Assembly: GCA_017163975.1 (NCBI GenBank)
Contig: JAFFSR010000220.1
Location: 18,990,001-19,054,000 of the forward strand
Length of the DNA stretch: 64,000 nt
Reading direction: 5' to 3'
From: Anastatus disparis
Lineage: Eukaryota > Arthropoda > Insecta > Hymenoptera > Eupelmidae
Part shown: in pieces, positions 48,901-62,100 of the stretch
Position numbering within the stretch: the first letter of the stretch is position 1
Layout of the letters: the number at the start of each line of letters is the position of its first letter
Program-made: the position numbers and the translations under genes
The notes under the pieces: generated by a model
The model's database searches: none
Seen by the model: only the letters and a program-made list of their open reading frames with translations
What the model was told of the DNA's origin: nothing

Positions 48901-51900
48901 GTCTCAAGGGTCAACCAATTTAATCAATGTTGTATTAATGCATCACTAAATTTATAGGTTTGTAATCTCCTTTTGATGTCATAAATGAGTTATGTAAATA
49001 TTCCTGGAAATCGAGTATACCAAGGTATAAAATGAATAAAGCTAATAGATGAAAATTTAAATTTCATAAACTGACCTAAAAATTTTGATAAAATTTTTCA
49101 GAAATAAGAAATGAATAAGTGTTAAAGTAATTGTTTAAAGAACAAAAAAAGGATTAACAAAAAAGATGTATTAAAAAAAGAAACAAAAAGTTTAGTTATC
49201 TTTCAAAAACATAATTAACAAATTTTCGAGTTCTAAATATAATGGATGTCGAATATTAAAAATTTAAAGTAAAAAGTTACCAAATAAAAAAAAGATTATT
49301 TTAACGAAACTACGTTCTTATCACGTTATAAAATGCGATGACAAAGTTTCATTATTGACGCAAAAAGAACTCCATTTACAAGCTCAGCAAAACATTGATA
49401 AATGCCTTGGTTTTCTTTTTTTGTTTTGTTTTTCCAACTTGTTTATTTCTTAGTACGTAATGTTTTCAGTTGACAACACGTCCCACCCTCGTTGTTAGCT
49501 TTTCTTTAATGGTCACATAATAAAGTCGCATAAATCGTAGGCTACGCTTACTTTCTTAGAAAATACATCAGCGCGACTGCGGTGTACAAGTCAAGAAACG
49601 CATTTCAAACCATTTTGTTTCTTAATCATGTTACATTTCACATTAGTATTTCCTTATTCCAATGCTTATCGTATTTCTTTGAAAACAAATCGATCACACT
49701 CACTCTTACTAGTGTAATCTATATGTTTTCAAAGCTTATTTTTACAATTCAACCAAGATTATAATTAGCAAATTTATCATCAGTTTATTAATGCAATACA
49801 TTGTATTTATAAAATTAATATAAATCTTATAAAGTAAAGAGTCATGAACATTCAGTATTCAATAAAACATCCATAGTCTTGCCATACGTGACTTATTCTA
49901 CTAAACGTAAATAGAAATTATTTTCGCACTTTTATCTTTTTAATATTTAAAATTTTTAAACGAAAAATAAAATATATCTTATTAAAAAATATCTATTGAA
50001 ATATATCCAAAAAACACTATCATTTGCATTGCGAGTTTAAGCAAATGCATTTGAAAATATTCTAAACAAAATAACATTAAAAACTGAAATCCGCATTAAT
50101 AAAAGAATGCATAGAATCTAGATTCCAACGGAATCATAAAAATGATCACCATTACAAAATCGCAAGAAAAAACTTTCGAAAGACACGCTTCTTTTCATTC
50201 GAATTATAATCGTGCACCGCCCGTACATACATCAGAACCGCCCGCTTAAAGAAAAAAAAAGAGAGAGAAAGAAATCTTTAAAATAAAAGAAAAAAAACAC
50301 GACAAATCTCTATACGGCAAACCAAACACGCGCATGTTCAAAAATCAACGAGTATATAGACATAGAGCTGCATGCGCTATACCGAGCGAGCAACAAGCGG
50401 AAAAGCAAAAAGAGAAGAAGGAAGAAAGAGAAAAAAAAAGAAATAGAAAGATAGTTTCAGAGCCACAGTTGGATAACATGTAGCAGTCTAAAATGCCAGC
50501 GACGCTTCATTTCTCCGTTTTCACTTTATAGCTCTTTGATGCCAAGGCGGCACATTTTACTTGCAACTAAAACTCTACCATAGAATATCTCTCTTTCTCT
50601 CTTTCTCTATTTTGCATTCCGTTTCGTCTACCTTTAAATTCTTTCTAGATATTTCACTCTTTTTTTCTTCCTCTTCTTTTATTTCTATGCTCATAATGTA
50701 TTTTATCGGTGAGCTCTCGCGCGTGTCTTTAATCCCCACTTTCTAACTTATTCTTATAGACCCTTCTTAATGCCTTTAAAACAAATATATGTATACATAT
50801 ATACATTATATACATTCATAGAGAGAGAGAGAGAAAGCATACAATTGTTGATTCGAGACAAACTACTACGGGTTTAGATGCCCAATTAGCCGGAGCTTAC
50901 GTTATGCCTCATCGCGAAGACCTTTTCTTTTATAATTAATGGCTACTGCTGTGAATCATTGTTCGCACAGCTGTGATGGCCAATTTGTTCAAAGTGATTT
51001 CTGTTAAAGATTTTTGCTTTATTTTCTTCTTCTTTTTTTTTCAAATCTTTTATTTCATTTTATCATTTCGAGAGTAAAACTACCTTGAGTTAAATTGCAT
51101 CTTAAAATTTGATTTATTATTTGATTCACATTTGATATAGGAAAAAGATAACTTTTTGATACTAAATTTAAATGACAAACTCTGCTTACAAAGTATAACA
51201 GTACGAAGTTTAAGAATAGCTTTGTTGAGTTATTAATTCGCTTGGATATTTCCAATGCGATATTTTAGATTTTAATTGAAAAATAAAAGACGAAATGACA
51301 TTTTGAATTTGATATTATTTGAGCGATAAGAATAAAAGGTATTTTCGTAAAAATTTTGAAACTTTATAATATATTTATGCTTTCATATTCCTTAATTAAT
51401 TTTCAAATTTTTAAATACAAAGAGTCACTTGGTAACTCTTTTATTTAAAAAATAAAATTAATCATTATTTAATCGTGAACTTTCACAAACAATAACTCGT
51501 TTGACAATTTTAATAAATTTCCAAAAATTATCGAAAAAATAATTACCATAGAGCCCAAGCATTTATACATTTTCCTTGCTTTATTATAAATAATTTAACG
51601 AAATTTTAAAATTAAAAAATTTATCAAGAGTATAAAGCTAAAATGAGAAAGTAGGTTATATTTTGCTGTGAAATCTCTTTTTAAATTTTTTATAACAAAA
51701 TGAAAATTAAAAATTAAAAGTTAAAACTTTAATTTTAAGTAGCTAACAAAGCGACTTTCTAAATTAATTATTTTTAGAAAGCTCTACTTCAATAGTTTTC
51801 ATAAAATATTTATAATTTCATGATGATGAAAAAAATGTTCAATATAATTTCGGTAAGAATTTTATTAAATATTTTCGAGTAAAAAAAGAAAACGATATTT

Positions 51901-54169
51901 TTAAATAAAATATAAGGTATACATCCTTGCGATATGAAAAATAATTTATAAACTTTGCATAACGTTCTCTTCAAAGATCGATAAACTTTAACTCCAAATA
52001 GAATCAACAGCGCATAATTTATATCGTTCCATTACTTTTTCTCAATAAAACTACCATCTCGACATATTTGCATCCTTTTACCTTTAATACAAACAATCAC
52101 TCGAATAATAAGAATAAAAAAAAAAGAAACTACATCACGTAGTCTGGGTACTCAACCTTTTAACAACAACGGTATATATATATAAGAATCGAGAAAACCA
52201 GACGAAGTTTAAACGTTCCTTCATCTATTCCAAACAACTCATGAAGAGAAAAGAGAGAAGGAGAGAGAAAAGAGAAGAGAGAGAGAAAGAAAAGAGAAAA
52301 TAAAGCTTACAGGTCACGCGACGACGGTTGCATACGAAGGGAGAGGAGGAAACAATTCCGACTGAGTATGTTTAGCGTTATATAGATATATATATTAAAA
52401 ACGACTCGCCTTGCCAAGAACTTGCCGAGGCGCGCCCTATACCAAAATGTTAAAGGAGAGAGCGCAAATAGATTTTACTCTGAGCGTTGGTTTATAAACC
52501 GCGTGGTGTCTACCGGCACCCGTTTACCAAAATTAGAGTCCACGCGGCCGACGACGCTCGCATACTTTTGGCACGCTAACGACAGACGTGTTGCGTATGC
52601 ACTAGTTTTTTTTCTCTTTTTTTTTTCTTTTTTAAAGGATTGTTGGACTTGTGGTCTAGTGTATAGTGTCGTGTTTGAAATTGCCGTATTCGCGCTTAGT
52701 TGTATGGTGACAATGAGGAAAAGATTGAGATTTTATTTTTTGCTTTGACAAATTTTAATAAGAATTAATAATTTAAACATTGAAATTTCCGGAATTATAT
52801 ATAAAAAAATTTTTTTAATTTAAATTCTATATGGAATCTATCAATGTATTAAATAATATAATAAAAAAAATTTTTTAACATTATATTTTGATATTTGCTT
52901 GTTGAACATAGTATCGAGCGTTTCATACTGCTAATATACATTTATGTATAGTATTAATTTGAAAAAATTTTTGATTCTACATTTTTATATTTTTTTAAAT
53001 CCTACTACAATTACAATTTAATTACATAATACTGAACTAGAGAAACTAAAATATTATTTTTGGTCAGTCATCTGCCTTGGAGCCCTAGTTCAAAAGTCAC
53101 GTAAGCTGTCCACCTTAAGTGCTGGCAAGCGTTTAAAGCTACCTAAACTGTCCTGAAAAAAAAAAATAATATGAGTTAACTTCTATAACCGGCAAGACGA
53201 AGAAGGGTAAATTTTAGGCCGTGCGAATATATTGATCGCACGGACAAATGTCTAGCCTTAGAGGCTACTACTTTGCCAAAACTTTTGGATTATACCCAAC
53301 AACGTGCTTCCGAAAACTTTACGCGTCTCAAGTATCAAAATTCATTTTATCCTTTTTTTTGCTTCTCGTGTTTCTTTTTCTATCTTTTTAGTTGGTTCGT
53401 ATTTGTCTGTTAACTATGCATTCGTGAGATATATAGTCACGTAATTGTGTGCTTAAAGTCTCGGTGTACTACTTTTCTAAATTTTATTTAAATTAAAGAT
53501 TTCAAAAGAATGTGCTTAATTATTAAATTCGGGTTTATTTAACGTATCATAAGTATTTTTTATATACCATTACAAAAATGAAATATGAAAATGTCATCAT
53601 TAAGACATTTTTATTTTGAATTGACAAATTAGTATGAATTAACAGTATAATTAATGATCATTTTTTTAAAAAAATCAGAATAATGTCAGTAGTAACATGT
53701 TAGGCTATGGTCAGACATATCCTAATTTTTAAAAAATCTACATTTTACTGAATTTATGGAGTTATTATACATAAATCATAGAACCAAATTTTTCAATAAA
53801 AATAATTCTATTTAGAAACATTAATCATTATTTCTTCAAAAAGATTTAATTATGAACATTTATTATTTTCTCGTAAATAAAATCTGATAATTAAAATTAC
53901 TTGAATTAATCAAATAAATAAAATTAAAAAACTAACCATCATATCCATCTAAAACAATCTAACGAGAAATTATTCCAAACAAAACCTCAATACCAATGAC
54001 TAAGTCAAGCGTATTTGCAGATAAAGGAATCTCTAGGAAAATCATTGAAACACTAATTTCCAGCGTAATTTCTCGCATTCCTGAAACAATCAGCATATAC
54101 CAGTGCTACACATACACACCTTTGTGCAATTTTCGTAACAAGCTTTGCATTTCCAGCAGCTTCGTGCTA

Positions 54170-54213
<44 letters not shown>

Positions 54214-55463
54214 TCGACGATCTGCAGATAAACGTATACATCTATATAACGATTTGTGGACCTTGGATACGTGCTTATATTGTTCAAGGTTCTTTTGCCG
54301 TATTATTGCAATTTCAAAATTAACTAATTTTGCAACTTTGTAACTATCGTGGAAGTTTGTTTAAAATTGAATAAAAATAAATTACACTTAATCAGTAATT
54401 AACATGTATCCATATACTTTAATTTGCTATTAATTATATTCATCGATGCATGATTTTATCATTGAAATTTGTATGCTATTTACATGGTATTTACATGTAC
54501 ATCATATGTAAGTAAATAATATACGTACACACTTTGTATAATATTGTGCTGAGTGAAAATTTTAAAATTACAAGTTTTACTTTTAAAACATTTAAATGCG
54601 TAATTTTTTAATTATCTTTTAATGCATTAAATAAACGATAATAGCACTGTAACGTTTTCTCTTATTGAATAACAAATAAACCTATACTTATAATAATTAC
54701 AATAATATGCACAGAGCATTTATTATGATTTATGCTGACAAGTAGATTTCATAGCAATCGTTACACGCAATTTATAATATTTTAATACACTCGATTTATT
54801 TTAATTTAATTTATTTATTTATTTTTGGTAAAATTATTAAATTTACACTGTCGACTTTTCCATACAGCAAAACTTTGGAAAAATATTGTTTCGATAAATT
54901 GAATGATTGCACGATCAAATACAAGGTATAGCCGGAAAATTTAAGTTTATTTATTCAATTGATGGTTATAAATTATTAAATTTTATTTTACATACGGCAA
55001 TTTAAACGTGATAATGAATTGTAAATAAGGTTATAATCAATAAATAACAATAGAGGAGGCACGAATTTTGAACAATAGAAATAAACTAAAGCAAACATTG
55101 CAAGGTGGAAAGCATCGCGCAACATTTATAGAAGCTACAATTTGATGCTAAATAAACACTAAAATTCTAATATGCAGCTACTGGAGTACTTCTATTATCG
55201 TTAAATTTCATTTGACTTTAGCTAACGAAAACGAAAATTAACTCTGAAGATGCGCAACATGACACGCGTTTATAAACCTTGCCTGTACAACTAAACTTAA
55301 CTTATGGTTTCTCTTATAATATCTTTCTTTCTCTTTTACGCATATGGGTTTTCACGCGTCAGCGCAGCGACTCAATGAGGATAAGACGTTGAGTGTATAT
55401 AAACGCTAAAGGATAAAAGATCCATCGGAATCTCAGTGTAAACTACTCGCATATATATACAGC

Positions 55464-55467
<4 letters not shown>
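39919..55467. other. Non-coding AT-rich region, no gene recognised
   Basis: Long AT-rich DNA with GA/CT tracts (43690-43720, 50820-50835, 52240-52300) and short TA repeats. Open frames here are short and without motifs. A more GC-balanced patch at 52404-52600 carries a 108-codon open frame lacking an ATG at its start and with no recognisable domain. A perfect 8-bp stem (CCGTGCGA/TCGCACGG) lies at 53219-53243. The segment at 42590-42640 has an acceptor-like GCTAATTTAG and a donor-like AG|GTATAA 43 bases later, but too little to call an exon. Confidence 0.45.
54173..54213. repeat. (TC)n microsatellite
   Basis: TC repeat with one TTT interruption. Confidence 0.9.

Positions 55468-55515
<48 letters not shown>
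55468..55515. repeat. (AT)n microsatellite beside the inverted-repeat cluster
   Basis: About 24 AT units ending 9 bases before the first long hairpin; possibly the insertion target of the inverted-repeat element. Confidence 0.95.
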
Positions 55516-55518
<3 letters not shown>

Positions 55519-55523
55519 TTATA

Positions 55524-55693
55524 TACGTAACTTGGGAGTACGAAGGATGAATACAGGCGAGACTAAAGTGTTTGTCGCTTGAGTAGCAGTTGGTCGAGGG
55601 CGCGCGAAGCGCGCCCGAGACTGACTGCTACTCAAGCGACAAGCACTTTAGTCAAGCCTGGATTCAGAATCCTTCGTACTCCCAAGTTACGTA
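55524..55693. repeat. Long hairpin, arms about 80 bp
   Basis: A 170-bp inverted repeat with outer arms TACGTAACTTGGG (55524-55536) and its exact complement (55681-55693). Near-complete pairing runs inward through TAAAGTG(T/C)TTGTCGCTTGAG to a GC-rich centre: GGGCGCGC, loop GAA, GCGCGCCC (55598-55616). Only a few mismatches and a small bulge separate the arms. It could be a foldback/MITE element or the stem of a hairpin RNA. Confidence 0.9.
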
Positions 55694-56153
55694 GATAAGT
55701 TTATGTCGTTGGTAGGCCGTATGAGGAACTATAAAAATGATTTTTTAAAATTAATAATATATGTTTTATTAAAAAAAAGTAAATAATGTCATTATTTACT
55801 TATTTATTTTACTTATTTACTGTTTAACTTTGAAAATTTGTTTAAACAAAACATTCTGTAAAGTTAAGATTTTATATGAATTTGTATGAACATTGACATA
55901 TCTAACGACATTCTTTTGTTTTCACTAACCTACGAATCGATGTCACTCGCGTCATATACGGCCATGCTATGTGATATCTCGATCTGTCAATACTCCCTTA
56001 GGGAGTATAGAGCTGTCAATACTCCCTTAGGGAGTATTGACAGAGAGAATATCGTCGAGATATTAGCATGAACGTATGCAATGCCTATACAAATTTAGCG
56101 TGGTCTATAGGTATTCCACCGAATACGGCCTACGACGACATAAATATATATAC
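55689..56153. repeat. Nested inverted-repeat cluster
   Basis: Imperfect outer arms at about 55689-55735 and 56107-56153 share TTATGTCG and GTAGGCCGTAT in opposite orientation. Inside are a perfect 11-bp-arm palindrome at 55777-55801 (AAGTAAATAAT) and a second stem with arms near 55964-55983 and 56049-56070 (CATGCTA…ATATCTCGA). Within that stem lie two copies of the palindrome ATACTCCCTTAGGGAGTAT, at 55990-56008 and within 56014-56042. The nesting suggests one compound foldback element that may include the 55524-55693 hairpin. Confidence 0.8.
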
Positions 56154-59100
56154 GTTATAGTGTTGCTATTGGAAAAGATCTCAGTGGACCGATCTTTTTT
56201 CTACGTATAATATAACGCTTATATGTATACGCACACGCACATACACGTAGGTGCATATACACCTTTAGCTTTTAATACACGCACGACCACCCGTTGGGTA
56301 AATGTATTACTTATCAAGTAAAACTTAGCAGACGTGCGTGTGTGTATGTGCTAGTACGTATAAGCTGGCTGCTTGCAGCACATCTTATAGACCCATCGTA
56401 AATTTCCTCTTTACGTTATATATACACTATACATGTTAAAAGGCAAAAAGTCGAGAGAGAGAGAGAGGGACTCTTTCTTTTGATTTTCACGCCGAGGGTT
56501 TTATATTGGATAACGATCGTATATATAAGAAAGACCGGACCTTAAGGAAGCTCCCCTGTATATTTTTTTTTTCTTTTCAACTTTAGTTCTCTTACCTTTT
56601 GTTTCACAGATATCGTATTATATATATTTACACATATATGTGTGTGTACGTGTGCGTGAACGGGTCTAATTGCATATCGTGAATTCTTTACTATTGCACG
56701 TTATTCCATTACCTATTGCACGTGCCTATATAGCATTATTTTATGGTTGTATAGAGAAAAGAGCAAAAATAAAAAAAGGATCCGCGTAATCGCGAAAAGA
56801 AGATCAAACATCGTACGTATAAGCTTCCGTAGTATATGTATATATGTATAAAAGTATTATTTGATCTTTTATTCTTTTTTTCTTTCGTATAACCACGGTG
56901 CAGTGGCGAGATGGTATACAGAAGTGGAAGCTATTTCACGCCTTTGTTTCTTCATCTGATTGGCATCAGCGTTATAGAGAGAAAATGGAATTTGATTGTT
57001 TACCCTAGAATTCTTATTTATATCTTTTGTTTTTTCTGGTACATTTTATAAATAGCTTGTTACAATATTATTGTTTTGTTCGATTATTTTACAATAATCG
57101 TAGGCTCAATTATTGTCATTATATAAGTTTATTCAATCTTAATTAAAATAATAATAAATTTATCATATAAGCACAATCGTTACACTTGCGATATTATTAT
57201 TCTCCAATTATTTTACATACAATTTGTTATAATAACATTATTCTATTATTTTACACTTGACTGGAACGCAAATAATAAATATTACATAACAATATTGTTT
57301 TAAATTGTTATATGTGAATAAAAAAATAGTAAAAATAATAACAACGTCCCTAAAACCAATACAAACTTTCTAATAATAATTTGATAATGAAACCATAAAA
57401 ATAAAAATAAAAATAAAAGCTTTTTACAAAATTGTATCACACATTTTTGTCTGTGCATGCATAACCATTAATTTATCCATCCATCCTAAACGTACGTGTG
57501 CACACATCGAAAGATAAACATAAAACTGACAAACGCACATGAACGTGCACGTACGCGAGCAATGGGTATATCGAGAGCATGCAAACAATAAACAGCGCAT
57601 TCACTCTCACTTGCCTCGCTCGCTCTCTTACTCCTTCTCTCTTATTCTTGTTGCGTTTAAAGCTAAAAGTACTGTTTAGCTACTAGAGGCTTATATGCAC
57701 AGGTATATACACTGACATGACAGTGACTACTATATGTTAAAAGAGAGAGAGAGAGGGAGAAGGTAGCACTATGATATTAACTTTAACATGCACCCAAGTT
57801 GCATTGTTATGATAATGTATTTAAATGTCAACCATTAGCTTATACGCTAGCGTTGAGGCTTAACATTTTAGTATATACATTATGAACTATGGAGCTACAA
57901 CTGAGAAAGATGCTGAGACTTAAAGTCGAGGAACAAACAACGTGATGAAAAGGAAAAAAATAAATTAATATCATACGCCGTAATTACTGGGTGGTCGAAA
58001 TATTATTTGACGCTTTGTTTATGCTTATTCATTATTTATTGTACGTTTTAAATGAATTTTTCATTCAAGATGTTCAGTGGCTCAATCGGTATCCTTATTC
58101 CAATCTTTTATTTCAGTGGCACTTTCTTCTTTTGATCAGAAGCCATAGACATAGATATAATAAACTAATTTTAAAAGTTGATGTAAAAGAAGGTTTCATT
58201 AGATTATTAGTTGGCGTATTAAACTTTTTGAAATACATATATGAATACTTTGGTTATTGTGTTTCGTCTTTGAATTCGTTCCATGCACCATTTTTCACGT
58301 TGACAATTTTGTGCACGTCACAAAATACCCATGTAATAATTATTTGAATAAAACAAGTTTTAAAATTTTATAAAATATTTACTCTTTTGAACAAATATAT
58401 TTGAAAACTTAATAACTGTTTAAATGACTGTTAATAGTCGAGGTAAATATAAATATTATTTCTTTATTAACTTTATACAAAACGCGTTTTGAGTAATTAG
58501 CTATCGAAATGTCCTTCATTTATAGGAAACATACGTGCGTGAATTCATTCAAAAACTTCACGATACAAAAAAGCACATAATTATATGCATACTTGATACG
58601 TCTCGACTTTAATGCGTAGAAATTAACGTATTATAAACAACAAAGATTTATTCGATATGGTATTAAAATTCTTCGCGTATATAAAGTTTTGAGAGCTTTT
58701 TTTTTTGCGCATCGACAATTAAAAATGACATACCAAAGCGTAAGCACATTTGCATTTTATTATTCGCATGCAGATAGTATCAATCGTAACGAACGAAATG
58801 TAAAATTTTGCTCCGCGAGCTTTATATATCGTATAACAATCTCTTATTTTTCCTAACGCTAGAGCTGTCACTCAAATCAACGACAGACGGAAACTCGAAC
58901 TCGAAGAGATAAAGTAAAAGAAAAAAAAAGAAACAAAAAATTAAAGAAAGACGGAAATGGAGAAGCGAGTGTACGTTATTTTTCAACGTTGCGTGCGTGT
59001 GTATATATATATATAGAAAATGAATGATAAAATTGCAATGGTTTGTGGACAAAAAAATTGTTAAAGAGAGAGAGACCTTGCGAATATTCGCGTGTCGCGA

Positions 59101-62100
59101 GCTCGTATCCGTCGTCCACTATTCCAGTTTCCAGTTTCTTTCTCAGACTCGAATATATATGTGAGGCGAAGGAATTTTTATTTGCAAATGGCCAGGAAAA
59201 ACTTTATATGCTACTATGAAAATGATTTATCGTGGTATGAGAATTGGAAATAATAAAATTGTTTCGTTTTAATGCGTTAAATTATACTTTTTTGTTTTAT
59301 CATTTCATTTTTATGATTGATTCTTGATTGTTAGTACATTTATATCCTTAAACAAAGTGAAATATGAGGCAAGGGTAAAAAAACTATATTTCAAAAAAAT
59401 GGGAAAAAAATATAATAAAAAGATTTATTATATTAATTATGGTACTTGATAATTTAATCAAAATATCATTATATTCGATAAATTTCTGAAATCGAAAATC
59501 CTGTTCCCACTCTTAGAAACGTAAGTTGATTTACAACTCGACGAATCTACAAATTTCAACTGACTTTAAATTTTAAATCACATATGGCTTATTTTTATAA
59601 GAACAAAGATTTCATACTTATTTTTAAATAATAAATAATTGTTTTCAACCAATAACTCTTGAATTGTTTTTCGTGTAAGACACGAGGCGAAATTTCGCAA
59701 ATTATTACTTCACCCAAAGGGAATTAAATTTTCTGAGCTTTAACAACTAAATAAATTGAAATAAAAGTTAATTAAACAAATGAAATAATATTATATTTTA
59801 TTGATTAATCGTATTGTTATCTCGTGCACGGCAGTTTGAAATAAATGCAGCCTTCATTTGAATGTATATAAATAACAGAGTTGAAATAACGTTCCTTTAA
59901 AACAAAACAATAAAAAAAAGAAGGGCTGATGTATTCACTGGGCTTCGATATCAATAATGAATTTTTTCGATCTTAATTTTATTCACGTTCTCGGCAAAGC
60001 GTAAAACACGACAAAGAACGGAAAAAAAGAGAGAGAGAGAGAGCGAGAGAGATACTTTAAAAAGTTGAAAAATAATTAACGATCTCACGTATAAGCAGAG
60101 GGACATTATATCAATGCAAGAAACAAAATGCAAAATGAAAAGAACGTTTTGCAAGATGACAGAATGAAAAAAAAAGTGAGAGACAGAGGGGAGGGGGGGG
60201 GGGGAGAAGGGGGGGTAGAGTAAAATGTAAAAAGAAAGAAGAATTCACGAAAGAAACTTGACTCGTGTACCTTGGGACTCTCCTATGTGTATGCGCGAAC
60301 GACCTCAAGCATGCAAGCTCATTTGTACAAATCAGCAAGTGCACTGTGATGCTCGCGCGACGTAGCTTATACTCACGCTCACGAATTCGGTTATATACGA
60401 CATGTATATACATATATATATACGTGTATGCAAGAAATCGTGCACGCGCATATGTAAAATCGTCTATATGTCGTCGTCGTCGACTTCTTCTTCTCTTTCT
60501 TCCACTGCGTACATATACGCGCGCATATTTATTCTTTCATGCGTTTTGCCGGCTGTTGTGTTTTTTTCTTTTCTGTTTTTTTTTTATTTCCTTCTTTCTT
60601 GCACGCGAGGAAAAGAGAGAAGTCACTGTTTAATATATCGCTGTACGACGACAATTTGTTGCTATTAAAACTTGAGCTCGAGTGATCAAACACGATCGCG
60701 CGAACGCGCTTTTCCGATCATTCTAAAATCGAAAAGATGGACGGTTTTTTTCTTTTTTAAATGTGATATTTAATATCATGGTGTTTTAATCGTAATAGTC
60801 ATAACTATTCGTTTTATTGTTAATAATAATATATATTGTTTCAATAGCTATTGCTTGGTTGTTGTCACGTAACTGGTTCTAGTCTTTCTTTAAAAAAACA
60901 AACAAAATTATCTATAGTGAGTGATAGGATGTTAAATTTTTTCAATTATTAAACTCATTTCTTTTGTATGTTAGACTTTTTCATGCTTTTATTTTAGCAT
61001 AAATATGTAGGGTATACTTACATACGTTTTTGTAAAATAAAAAGAAACAAAAAATCGGCTCGTTCTATTCTATTCCTCATTTAATATCATTAAATCAATT
61101 GATTTTTGACAGTGTTAATTTTTCAAACAAACATGCATTTTTATACACTTGCGCATATTTATAGAATCACATATTTTTATGTGATGATACACTTCAATAG
61201 AATTATACAATTTTGCATTTTTGTGCAATTGTGTAATTTTATACAATTTGGTTGCTCAGTAAAATTATGCATTTTTTCTTAGTATATAATATAAAAATAA
61301 ATTATTTTTCAATAAGTTTCTTTAATAACAAATTATTTTTGAGAACAAATAATTATTGGACCTGACATAAAATCATATCGCAGGTAATATGCAACAACGT
61401 TTATCCTTTAATTTTTAATACAGAGTGTTCATCAATCGTTAAAAAGACAAACGATATGAATACTTGAAATACGAACGAAGAAAATATGCAAAGGAAGAAA
61501 CAGCAAAAACTTTCAAGAAAAAAAATAAGCTTTTAATACAGTCCGACAAAATACGCGCGGATATATTTATGAATGGTCGGTCAATATAATAATTGATCCT
61601 TGGTGAATTTTTCGCGCCAGGTGAATACAAGCGCGTATGAGGCGTTTTTGGCGGGCCCTACAGGCACACCATACATCAATCGCAAAAACGAACGTCTAAA
61701 ACTTTTCGTACAGTCCACTTAAAATAACTTTTAACGACGATTCGAAAAGAGACCTAAGAGCTACCTGTGTTTTATTTTTTTTCGTCTCTGTTCAACTGGT
61801 TGTAATTATTTAGTAAAGAGAAAGAGAGAAAGACCTTGGTTGGGAGGATATTTTAATTAGGCATTTGCAATTCTCGTTCAACCTTTGAAACATTGTTGAT
61901 TTTAATGAGTAGTTTTTAAGCTCGTTGACTTTTTCAACGATTGTAAGCGTGTAATTGGTCGTAAAATAGGTTAAGTTTTTGAATTATTATATATGTATAT
62001 ATATAAAAGTTTTATTATTCAGTAAATTATGATGAATATATATAAAGGCACGAAAAGAATTCAATTTGTTCATTGTTTTACATTTTTCATCGTGTTCTTT

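Noticed and set aside
52422..52748. 108-codon open frame as a gene
   Set aside because: Begins with TTG, ends in Phe/Leu low complexity, and no recognisable domain or splice context.
61643..61690. CGTTTTTG/CAAAAACG inverted repeat
   Set aside because: Short arms with A/T runs and a 30-base loop; easily chance in AT-rich DNA.
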